From Rattus norvegicus (taxonomy: Eukaryota > Chordata > Mammalia > Rodentia > Muridae), in assembly GCF_036323735.1 (NCBI RefSeq), contig NC_086027.1, positions 86,563,662-86,627,661 on the forward strand: DNA of 64,000 bases, given 5' to 3'. Shown here piece after piece: positions 10,263-20,376 of this stretch. Position 1 is the stretch's first letter, and each line of letters begins with the position of its first letter. A model generated the notes under the pieces. That model ran no database searches and was not told the origin of the DNA. It was given only the letters and a program-made list of their open reading frames with translations. A program made the translations under genes and the position numbers.

Positions 10263-12635
10263 CTTTCTACTGAATCTAACACAGCCTAATTTTCTTTTGA
10301 GTACTAGGAAAAAACAGAAAGAAAAAAAAAATCAAGAACCAAGCCCAGGGAGCCTGATTCAAAGAGCCTGTCTTCACAGTTACCTGTCCAGTCTCACTAC
10401 ACTAATTTCTACAGACTTCAGTATGCTATTCTGTCCAGCTAATGGTTACATTAACAGAGGAAGTTAATATCATTGTGCCGGCTGCTCACTGGATGCCCAT
10501 GCTACCCTGAGCAGACATTTTTTTTTAAAAAAGCTCAATCTTACAAGATTTTTTTTTATACAGGTATGAATGCCCTGTGGTTCACCCCTACTAGTGCCCT
10601 CTTATCCAACAATGTCTCCTTTAATGTGTTGATTACACTCTAGAACCACATACCAAGGCAACAGTCCCCTGGATTGCCCCAATCCTACTATTCTGTTCTT
10701 TGCATTCACCAACATGTGTTAGTGAGTTATTTGCATATATCTGACTTGGAGAACTGAGGCATACTCTGCTGTCCACAGGATGGTTGGTCTCCTTTGGCTG
10801 TCTTCAAGTGAAAATCTAAGCACACAGATGAATAATGGCAACCAGAAATCCCTGCTTAGTATACGGGCTCTCTCAGGATGAAAGGGGTTTTATTTAATAA
10901 TGAAAACAATTAGATGGCACAGAATTAAACTACATTGCACTTATCACAGGCACTGGCTGGGTTTGTGTGCACTGTTCATGCACTTGGTCTAATTCAATTA
11001 TGTCTCAAGGTGCCTGATTGCTAAAGCTAATTAGACAATAAAAATGTAATTTATCAGTTGTATTTACAAAAAAAAATAGAGAGTTTAACCCTGGAAGGAG
11101 CATCTTACCTCTATTTGTGCTTTATGAACAATGAGACCTTTAAAGATCCTGAGAAACAACCATTAAACTAAGATTGTGAGTTCAGTGAAAGGTGGGTCTC
11201 TAAACAAAGTTATATTAATATTGAAGAGGATGAAGCATGCCTGTGAAGACAGACTATGATATCTACTGACAACATGACTCCAGCCCCAGGGTCCTTATCA
11301 TGTGACCACTGAACCCCTGCAGTCCTTTGTTCATCTGAAAGGACTCAGTGAAGATGGGGGATCATTGATCCCTTTGTCATTTTCCTGTAAAATTAAGATG
11401 TTGTTATCCTAAGAAGGTTATGATATGTATATTCAGGGCCTCTGTGCCTCACACTTTTGCAACCTGCTCACATTGGCTGCAAAGACCGGATGTTCGCCTG
11501 GAGTTTGCAATGTGTCTCCCATTTGCAAGGACACACAGCTGCTGCCTAGAAGAATGTGTGACTGGCTATCTCATTGCAGCAGTCTACCACCAAAGCATGC
11601 CTCAAGGAAAAGTGAAATCTGGCAGCAAACTGTCACCTTCTGGTGTCTGGATTTGTGCAGAAAGAGTCAGGCACTTTCCTGCATTCCTCAGTAGCCCCAC
11701 CTGCCTTTGGCTTGTCCTTTACCTTGTTCTTCCCTCTGATGCTTCCTATGACCTTAGATTTAAAGAGAATAAAGTTCTGTAATTGGAACGGACACTTCCT
11801 TCCCAGTTTTCAGATTCAGCTGAAATCCCAAGTCTTTATTCTGTAAGTATCAAGTTTCTCACTTTCATGAACTCTCATTGGTCAGGTTATTGTGTGCTTT
11901 GTAAACCCCTTAATTGGCTGTGTAGCTTATCTTTCTTCCTAGACCATGAGCTCATGGACAGAAAACCACTGTCTTATCCTTTGACGAAACCTTATAGCTC
12001 ATAATCTCAGGGCTTTGCCCGTACATACAACAGGCATCCAAAACGGCACTTCGACGAATGGATTCATTAGCAGGATTCACTGGCTGACAGCACAGCTAGT
12101 CTCCATATTAGATAACTGCATACTTCTCACACAGGAATATGTGCCCTGCTTGTCTTCACTCCTAGGCCTGGGGCACTGCCTGGGGTTCTGCCTTTCTCCC
12201 TTCCAGCTGATCCCAATGCTTCTGGCTCAAGGTTTTTACTTTAGCATCAAGACCTTAGACAGAAAGAAAATGAGACACGAATAAATCTTTACTTTTGGTT
12301 CTTTTACAGAGCCACACCTAGATCACAATTCCGGCTGATGTGAATTTCAGTATCTTAGAGACTTGGAGAAATATTCAATAGCCAATTAAGTGTCTTCTAT
12401 ACAATAATAAACCTGCATGCCACAGTCATTCACTGAGGTGTTAATTTGCATGTGCCCTTCCTTCGTCTCATTCATCGTTGGAGCAGAGTCAAGCCCATTC
12501 AAACTCTGTGTATCTCAGATGTCAAGAGGTAGGGGTGGGGAGGAAAAGCTATTGGAAGGCAACCAACCTTCCGTCTCCTTGGAAAGCTGAGTGGTTGAAA
12601 AGATCACATTAGGTAATCACATTAGCATTGGGAAA
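10263..12635. other. No gene recognised; contains AT-rich candidate conserved block
   Basis: Unique-looking sequence. Overlapping frames of 60-120 codons at 11420-12284 lie in three different frames and show no domain. The section 10880-11085 is annotated separately because of its homeodomain-type motif density. Confidence 0.5.
10880..11085. promoter_or_regulatory. Candidate conserved noncoding element (homeodomain-motif rich)
   Basis: AT-rich, repeat-free sequence with ACAATTAGAT, GAATTAAAC, TCTAATTCAATTATG and GCTAATTAGACAATAAAA in about 200 bases. Clusters of TAATTA/CAATTA are typical of developmental enhancers. This is inference from composition only; no alignment was possible. Confidence 0.25.
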
Positions 12636-12740
12636 CAAAGGAAGGAAGAAAAGAGGAGGAAAGAAGGAAGGAAAGAAGGAATCAAGGCAGAGTGGAAGAG
12701 AGAAAAAGGAGAGAGAGAGAAAGAGAAAGAGAGAGAGAGC
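12636..12740. repeat. GA-rich polypurine tract
   Basis: Nearly pure purine on the + strand (GGAAGGAAGAAAAGAGG type units passing into GAGA runs). The frames on both strands through it are low-complexity artefacts. Confidence 0.9.
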
Positions 12741-13128
12741 CTTAAAATTGAGAGCAAAAAGAAAAATAGACTGTTATGTGTGATGTAGACATGGATGGCA
12801 CACATTTCTAGGGCTCTGTGGACCACAGTATACAGGGCAGATTGGTTCTTAGAAGGTATCCCATTGCTGTCATACTCCACAACTATCTACTACATCTACA
12901 CAACCAGTCCAATCATTAGCCAAGGATCTGAAAGAAGACTGAAAGGGCGGAGACGCGACAGCAGTGCTTGAGAAAACATCTACCTAGCAGGTGAGTCTGG
13001 ACACTGGAGTTAAGTCAAACGAGATGTTAACCGTCTAGCTAAGTTTGTGAGGCAAGACTCATACTTGATGAGAACTCTGAGTGATGAGTTAAAGACAAAA
13101 TCAAACCAGGCAATCATTACTCCCCACC

Positions 13129-13130
<2 letters not shown>

Positions 13131-13192
<62 letters not shown>

Positions 13193-13197
13193 ACACC
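13131..13197. repeat. (AC)n microsatellite
   Basis: About 33 AC units with one T interruption (ACACTCAC) close to the right end. Confidence 0.97.
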
Positions 13198-13879
13198 ATT
13201 AGCTCAGTGGCTTCTCTTTCCACACAGAATGCAATCCAAATCATTTCCAGGGACTACAGCCATCTCTGTTGTGTGTCTGAGCTGTTTGCAATGGTAGGTG
13301 CAGGGCACACTTGAATGTGGCTGATCTGAACTGAGATGCACTTCAGCAGGGAGGCATAGTAGATTCCAGATTCCATGGCATGAGGGAAGAAGGAGAAAAC
13401 TAGAGAAGAAGGAGCAAAGACAATGGATATAAGCACCTGGGTGGTATGTTGTATATTAATTATGCATAGGAAGATGTTTGAGCTATATTGGGTTAAACTA
13501 ATTTCATCCAGTCTTTATATTTTCAAAAATGTAGCTATCAGAATATGTTACACGACATTCACAACTTACAGCTAACTTCCAGTGGACAACTCCATTCCCC
13601 AGGAACTTTACTGGACCTCATGTCTCACCTCTTCTTCTTTCTGGTAGTCTCAGTGTCACAGCAGTGGGGTCTTCCATGCAACAAAACTTATACCCATGGA
13701 ATTAGCATGGTGCCTAGAAGCCTTTACTCAGAGATCAGTGTGTGGATCTCTTCCTTACTTCATTCAAGAGGATTCACTTTGAGTGGGCATTTCTCTCTCC
13801 TCTCTGAGCCCTCATCTACCCTCCATCTCATCTACTTTATTTGAAAAATACTTGAAGATTCATTTGTATTATTTTAAAT

Positions 13880-14153
13880 ATGTGTGTGTGTATGTGTATG
13901 TGTGTGTGTATGTCTGTGTGTGTGTGTGTGGTGTGTGTGTGGTGTGTGTGGTGTGTGTGTATGTGTGGTGTGTGTGATGTGTGTGTGTGGTGTGTGTGTG
14001 TGGTGTGTGTGTGGTGTGTGTGTGGTGTGTGTGTGGTGTGTGTGGTGTGTGTGTATGTGTGGTGTGTGTGATGTGTGTGTGTGGTGTGTGTGTGTGGTGT
14101 GTGTGTGGTGTGTGTGTGGTGTGTGTGTGGTGTGTGTGTGGTGTGTGTGTCTA
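13880..14153. repeat. Interrupted (TG)n array with 94-bp higher-order unit
   Basis: TG dinucleotides broken regularly by extra G (GTGG) and by ATGTGTGG and GATGTG variants. The block beginning with ATGTGTGGTG at 13961 recurs at 14055, giving a 94-bp higher-order period. The array adjoins a B3 SINE on the minus strand, so it probably grew from the SINE's CA-rich tail. The His-Thr and Cys-Val frames through it are artefacts. Confidence 0.93.
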
Positions 14154-14155
14154 TA

Positions 14156-14318
14156 CATTCGAGTTTAGGTGCCTGCAAAGCTGCAGAGGTCAGAGGAGTC
14201 AGACCCTCTGGGGCTGAAGTTACAGGAGATTGTGAGCCAACTAGTGTGGATATTGGGCCCTCACATGGGTCCCCTGCAAGGATAGAGTGCATTCTTAACT
14301 GCTGGGTTACCACCCCCC
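14156..14318 (-). mobile_element. B3 SINE
   Basis: Reverse-strand B3: GCAGAGGTCAGAGGAGTCAG, then GAAGTTACAGGAGATTGTGA, then GTGCATTCTTAACTGCTGGG at the tRNA-like 5' end (right side). The TG array on its left is the expanded 3' tail. Confidence 0.8.
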
Positions 14319-14639
14319 ACATTACCATCACACAGCATCAAATTTGCAGTGAGACCCAAGAGTCTCACTGTCTGTTTCCTTTAGCAACATTTTCAAATAT
14401 AAGGAACGGGCATGGTGTGGAATAGACACATGTTAATATATATGGAGTTATATATTCCAACTAGCTCTTGCTATAGTTTAGCTTTCCCACTGAGAATGTT
14501 GCATAACTTCTTTGCCTTTAACTGTTATAATCCATTTATAAATAAATCCTATTGTCTCATGAGAAAAACAAGGTTTAGAAATATTCATGAAGGTATGTTC
14601 TAAATGCTTTAGATGTGTTTGCTTGTTTCTAGGAGGTTG

Positions 14640-14790
14640 ACAATGTTCTTGAACATTTTTACAGGATTGGAAACTGAGGGCCAATTAGTTATTTGTCTAA
14701 GGTTATATAACCAGGAAGTAGTGGGGCTGGAAAACAAAAAGTTTGGTTCAGAAACCCTCACTTTCTTGCTTCTGGGTAGGTCCCTAAGAT
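14640..14790 (+). mobile_element. MIR SINE remnant
   Basis: The core reads TTTACAGGATTGGAAACTGA, TTATTTGTCTAAGGTTATAT and AACCAGGAAGTAGTGGGGCT, corresponding to the MIR consensus 'ACAGATGAGGAAACTGAGGC...AAGGTCACACAGC'. Diverged, as expected of a mammal-wide element. Confidence 0.7.
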
Positions 14791-15410
14791 TTTTGCATGC
14801 AGAGTGAGCTCTGTTCAGGATCTGACTTCAGCACAAGGTTCTCAACCCCAGATAATGCCACTAACAGAACCTCTCTTCTCCATGCAATATTCCTGTCTCC
14901 TGGTACTTCTGGCCATACTTCCCTCTCTTCTGGATTCTGCATCCACTCTCTTCATTCGTTATCTTAAAAGCTAAAGACCTTGTCATGCTCCTCCAACATT
15001 CATTCCTTCCCAGCCTTCCTCTGAGCACTGGTAGTTTCCTTCATTTTCTGGAAAGGAAGCCCAAGACTTTCTCTCTATTGTTCTTTCACTCCATAGTCCT
15101 ACACAGGAATTCTCCCTTCTCAGCACTTTTCCCTTCCCCGCCCCTTTTCTTTAAATTCCTATTGTCACAGACCTGATTCAGGGTTTGAATTATGAAAAAG
15201 TGGACTGTAGGATTATTATGTTGATTTTTCTATTTGTTTATTGATCCTATGTCCTCTCCTAACAAGTCTAAGAAATCTTGGAAATTGATGTTTAATAAAA
15301 TAATGTATTTTCTTTTTTAAAAGTTTTGAAAGAATCAGTTTTCTTTAAGGGTCTGGCCACTGGGAGTTTGACCATGTTCCAGTAAATATATGGGCAACAC
15401 AAATTGGACT
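14791..15410. other. No gene recognised
   Basis: T- and C-rich sequence with no recognisable element before the TTC tract. Confidence 0.5.
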
Positions 15411-15471
15411 TTCTTCTTCTTCTTCTTCTTCTTCTTCTTCTTCTTCTTCTTCTTCTTCTTCTTCTTCTTCT

Positions 15472-15542
<71 letters not shown>

Positions 15543-15611
15543 TTCTTCTTCTTCTTCTTCTTCTTCTTCTTCTTCTTCTTCTTCTTCTTCTTCTTCTTCT
15601 TCTTCTTCTTC
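15411..15611. repeat. (TTC)n / (GAA)n tract, about 65 triplets
   Basis: A 200-base TTC run on the + strand with three CCTCTTCTT-type interruptions near 15494-15525; the rest is pure. Open frames exist in all registers (poly-Ser, poly-Phe and poly-Leu on one strand, Arg-rich on the other) and are not genes. Confidence 0.98.
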
Positions 15612-16170
15612 GGCAGGGGGTGCAGGTTATAAGGGCAGGGGCAACTAGGGAGGACTGGATGTGATGATGGTGCACAAGGTGGAATTCACAAATGATCAAT
15701 AAAAATGTTATGCTGGAAAAAATAAATCTACTTAGGTTAACAATGCAAAGAAACGTTAGAATGTGTACCCTCTTGCATAAAAAAGCAAGTCCTTTCAAGT
15801 TTGTTCAATGCCACTGTCAGTTAGGGATAACCAGTTTTCTAGCCATGTTTCCCACACTTCCACACCTGACCTGCGATCAGTTCCTTTATTCACTGCCAGA
15901 CATCTTTCCTCTGTTCCCACCTCTGCAGTGTAGCTCTTGGCATCCTTTGCTGAACATCTCTGCCACATCCCTGTCTATGGTCCAACTCATATCAAACCTT
16001 TCTGCAAAGCCCTTTTGGAACACCAAGTCTGTCATCATTCAGCCAAGCCTTGATCCCAAGCGGTGTTTATCTGATTTTCCTTGTGAAATCTCTTTGTTCC
16101 TTCCTCTGGGATTCCTTGAAAATCTTCTTTCGTGGTGTGTGGTCACTAAGGGCCCCTCCACTAAGAAAAA
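15612..16170. other. No gene recognised; L2-like fragment inside
   Basis: Around 15940-16140 the + strand reads like the antisense 3' end of an L2 LINE (GCAAAGCCCTTTTGGAACAC, TCTTTGTTCCTTCCTCTGGG), diverged. A 204-codon frame at 15692-16306 starts in unique DNA, crosses this fragment and ends inside the B4; I do not regard it as a gene. Confidence 0.4.
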
Positions 16171-16428
16171 CTTGGGGGATTTGGGAGAGAGCTCAGTTAG
16201 CAAATGCCTACAGGGGGTCCTAATTAGACTCTTCATAACCCATATGAAAATCATGCTTGCGATTACAGTCCTGTGTATATTCTTAGGTCTTTTTGTGGAG
16301 TTCTAGGCAAGTGAGAGACTCTGTCTCGAACAGTGGAGAGAACATCTGACATTAACCTCTGATCTCCATAAACACATGCATACATTTACATATGAACCTA
16401 CACATACCTTCACACATTAACATCACAT
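16171..16428 (+). mobile_element. B4 (ID-B1 fusion) SINE, diverged
   Basis: The 5' ID-like part is GGGGGATTTGGGAGAGAGCTCAGTTAG. The 3' B1-like part ends GAGTTCTAGGCAAGTGAGAGACTCTGTCTCG, followed by the B4-specific TTAACCTCTGATCTCCATAAACAC tail and an ACAT-rich end. Confidence 0.7.
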
Positions 16429-18753
16429 AAGAATAATTTTAAAATTATTCATATTCATAGATAGAATCCAGAATAAGGAGAATTTGGAGGTCAAAGATCA
16501 TATGTTACGTTTGAGAAAAAATAACTTAGCAGATTTTTCAAAGCATATTCTTACTTGTTGTGCTTCATATTTTATATGAATATAATAATACTAAGAGGTA
16601 AATTTACTTGCCCAAACAGAAGAGAACTTAAAAATGTTCCTGTATAACTGTACATAACAGACTGTAAAAGTGAAGCTCAGACTAGATAGAAGCCAATGGA
16701 AAAATCTAGAATTTGCATGAAGATTTTCTAACTCTCAGGTTTTACCATAATCTACCTTACTGAATTTAATCTGGAGAAGAAAAAAGAAAAAAGCTCCCCA
16801 TGATTGATGGAGCATCGGAGATTGACTCATTTAATATTCTGTCTGGGGCTGTTGACTATAACTCTGCAGCACCGTTCACTTGTCGGCACGAAGTTTACAG
16901 CTTGCACTGGTTTTTCACATCCATTGTCCAATGGGATGATGCTCACAGGTACGTTGGGATGCTGGTGTTAGCAAATGGGGAAATCAGAAGTAAGATGGAC
17001 CAGGAGAGCACCGGTGCACACAGGTAGCTGTGTAAGCATTTCTCGTCTGACGATTTTGTTTCTTCATGAGCGATCAACAAAGACATCAGGTACCTACTTC
17101 CAGGGACTGTTCAGCCCTTGTCCATAAAGGCTGAAAAGAAAACAACCAGGCCACATGACCGTTTCTGTACATAAAATGTTGAAATCGCATCACATTCCAG
17201 TTCCTGGTTTTTAGGGGAGGAGAAGAGAGCTGGGATTTGCAGGAGATTTGAGCAGGACCAAGGCGCTCAGGCAGGATTTACATAACAATGAGGTCCAAAT
17301 CACACAGGTGCACCCATCCTTTTCTTTTCCTGTGTAATCTACACTTTCTAAAACACTTTAATATTCACTTTTCTTTTTAATCCTTTTGAGATCCCCAACC
17401 TTTAAATGGACAGTCCTCCTGGGGTTGAGAGAGCCAGTCTAACCTCTCAGTGAGTATTACCCATTCTAGAGAAAATTATTTGGAATATAAACTCCTTCTA
17501 TTAGGCTGAAAATTAAATTCTCAAAAAGTAGGGCATAGATGAGCAGGGCGGTGGGGATAGCACTGAATAATGTCGTTCAGAGTCCCTGTACTCTGTCTCT
17601 CTGAGGCAGCCATCTCCTACAGATACCAGCTCTAAGGAATGAAACTGAATCTGAATGTGCTAATCGTTTATTAAACTGGTGTCAGATCACCAAGTATTGA
17701 GTGGATATGCAGAATGGCCCCTGCATTTTTTTTTATCAGCACTGACTTCCCTTGCACTTTACCATAGCTATGACAAAATAACCTACAGAATATCATAACA
17801 CTGGGGATAAGAGACAAAGGAAGTTCTTGAAATCATGCCAAGGAAGCAGAGAGAGCATATGGGAATTGGTAGAGAGAACCTTCTTTGATCTTCTTCCTCC
17901 AGTTAGGACCCATTGCCTAAAATTTCAAGAGCCTTCCAAAAGAGAGTTTTACTATCTGGAGAAGACAAACATTTATCTTCTGAGCTAATAGAGGAAACAG
18001 TGAATATTCAAAGCATACCATTACTGAATAGAAATATCAGGAAAGGTGAGGTGTCATGGGTCAATTTCCTGACTTGGGTATTTGAAAAAGACTTAAAAAA
18101 ATTACAAAAGTTTAAATATCCTTTCTAAAACTAGAGGAAATTTGGACTCATCTGGTAATGGTTATAACCCATTTTTTTTCTATAGTCCCTAAAGGGCAAG
18201 GCACAGGTTTTCAGCCTCATAGCTGCAGTAGAGTGCTAAAGAAAATAAATACAACCCTTCATTATTATATTTTAACCCCCACCCCCACTGGTCAGCCATG
18301 GCATTTTATCTTTGACCTTTACTGACTCATAGGCTAGGGGTATTCCCCTTCTACATTTCTGGGAGTGAGCTTGTTGACACAGCTACTGGATGGCTAGCAT
18401 TAGGACTGGTTTCCATGGTTGCAGGGTAAAATTAGAGTTTGCTATTCATTCTCTGGTATAAAATAAGTGAGAAAGAGACGCAGGTCTACTGAGGGGAGTA
18501 ACAATGCAGACACAGAACCAGAAACTTAGGACCAATTAGTACAGGAAACTAGAAACATAGACCTGGGCAAAGATGAGAAACATGGATCCTTGAAGCATAT
18601 TTCATCACTTCCCACCCTTTGAGCAGGTACTTACATTAGTGGTCGTCTTAGGTTCAAAGGCGATGCCTTCAATTCCAAAAGAGCACTTCATAGTAGGACA
18701 ATCTTTGGAGAATTGTCACTTAAAAGATAATTTTCGGTCAGAGGAAGTGAGAG

Positions 18754-18761
<8 letters not shown>
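16429..18761. other. No gene recognised
   Basis: Mostly unique sequence. The 75-codon frame at 16800-17027 (Met-Ile-Asp-Gly start) is the most protein-like short frame here but has no recognised homologue and no clear splice context. The section near 17750-17910 may be a diverged dispersed repeat (ATAGCTATGACAAAATAACC). Confidence 0.45.

Positions 18762-18803
<42 letters not shown>
18762..18803. repeat. (GA)21 microsatellite
   Basis: Uninterrupted GA dinucleotides following a purine-rich run. Confidence 0.97.
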
Positions 18804-18805
<2 letters not shown>

Positions 18806-20180
18806 AAATGAGACTCCACTGTTTATTAAGGATAAACCATAATAGCTAATTATGAATTGAAAAAAAGCACTCTTTATACATAACTCACCGTGGAGTGGTT
18901 TCGCTTCCAGCCTGAACCATTTGATGAGTGTGGGCTTATTTCATTCAGAGACACACCAGGTCACTGGTATTTCCAGATATCAGCTGAGACTTTGGTTCCA
19001 AAGGGACTACACTACTAGAATCCTGAGCAGCAACTTACCAAATAGGACACCAGTGGCTTGTAAGAGTTGATGAAGCTTCTCAAGTGCCTTTCCACATTAC
19101 TCCAGAGTCGTAAGAGTGCCTATTCTTTCTTATAAATGCTATGCTCAGACAAGATCTAAAATTTCTCCTAATGTTTTCCTGATAACAGTTATACTATTTT
19201 ATTATTACCATTTTACATTAAATGGAAGAGGATGGAATTCTAAATAAACACCATAGGGTCTTTTAAAGATTAAAGCAGTCAAAAATTTTCTATTAAACAA
19301 TATTAGAATTTTAATTACAAAAGCCCCAAATTATTTGGAAACATTTTATGTATGTTAGAGAATTTTAATTTGTATCATTTAAATTTACATGCTACAAATA
19401 TTATGGGAATTACCCATTAAGTCCAAACTATTGATTTAAGTTACATTGTTTTTCCTCTAGGACTTCAGAGAATTGTCTTTCAAACAGAAAGGTGACAATG
19501 TTTTTCATTTACTTTCTTAGTTCATTAGTTGAATGTTCTGGACTCACACTATGTGCAAAGGCTTGTGCCCCAAAAATTCTGCTTTCTAGTCTGAAAGCAA
19601 AGAAACAACCAAATACAACAAGTGCATAGAATTTGTGGTAATGGGCAAATCTATATCATGCTTCAACCATTGTTAGTTTAGGGGATAGGGGCATGGGAAG
19701 ACTGTGATGGAATGTCTTCAACATACTGCTGTCATTGATAGCACAAGATATGTAGCTCTTCTCTCAACAGGAATGATAGATAGTTTATTCTGGACAAATA
19801 TAAGTGACCATGGCCAGAGAATACAGATTTATGTTACCCCATATTCTAAGACAGTAGTAGTTTTATGATGTTTCACAATCACAGAACAAACAAAAATCAT
19901 AAATCATTACACTTTTCAAATACATTGAGGGAAACATCAGAGGCATAGCTGACAACACAGCAGGGAAGTTTTGCTTTAGGTCTTAGATGCTATCTGACGG
20001 CATTCTTAGCCTTTCAGATGATGGGAGCTAGGTTCATACATTCCAGAAGGATCTACCTGGTAGGCATAAGGATTTTGGGTCACATACAGGGATGGGCAAC
20101 AAAGTGGCCTAAAGTTGACTCTAGATGCCCTGGCTCTGGACCTATATAACATTTCAACTTCTCTACAGCATTGAGGTTCT
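18804..20180. other. No gene recognised; AT-rich block 19130-19460
   Basis: The section 19130-19460 is strongly AT-rich, with TTTTAATTACAAAAGC and ATCATTTAAATTTACATG. It carries no SINE or LINE signature and could be ancient unique or matrix-attachment-like sequence. Confidence 0.45.
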
Positions 20181-20362
20181 TTTTTTTTAAAGATTTATTT
20201 TATGTATGATAGTACACTGTCGCTATCTTCAGACACACTGGAAGAGGGCATCAGATCCCATTACAGATGGTTGTGAGCCACCATGTGGTTCCTGGGAACT
20301 GAACTCAGGACCTCTCAAAGAGCAGTCAGTGCTCTTAACTGCTGAGCCATCTCTCCAGCCCC
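20181..20362 (-). mobile_element. B2 SINE with 11-bp target-site duplication
   Basis: A complete antisense B2: poly-T/AAAGATTTATTTTATGTATG, then CTATCTTCAGACACACTGG, GAGCCACCATGTGGTTCCTG, and the tRNA-like end CTGCTGAGCCATCTCTCCAG followed by CCCC. ATTGAGGTTCT occurs on both sides (20170-20180 and 20366-20376), a clean target-site duplication. A recent rodent insertion. Confidence 0.95.
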
Positions 20363-20376
20363 ATTATTGAGGTTCT

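Noticed and set aside
13837..14331. 164-codon His-Thr frame and several Cys-Val frames
   Set aside because: They read through the TG array and the B3 SINE; no gene structure.
15292..15798. 168-codon minus-strand frame dominated by arginine
   Set aside because: It is the GAA-strand reading of the TTC tract plus flanks; low-complexity artefact.
15692..16306. 204-codon frame, the longest outside satellites
   Set aside because: It starts in unique DNA, crosses an L2-like fragment and ends in a B4 SINE. Its hydrophobic C-terminus comes from SINE sequence and no family was recognised. Chance frame.
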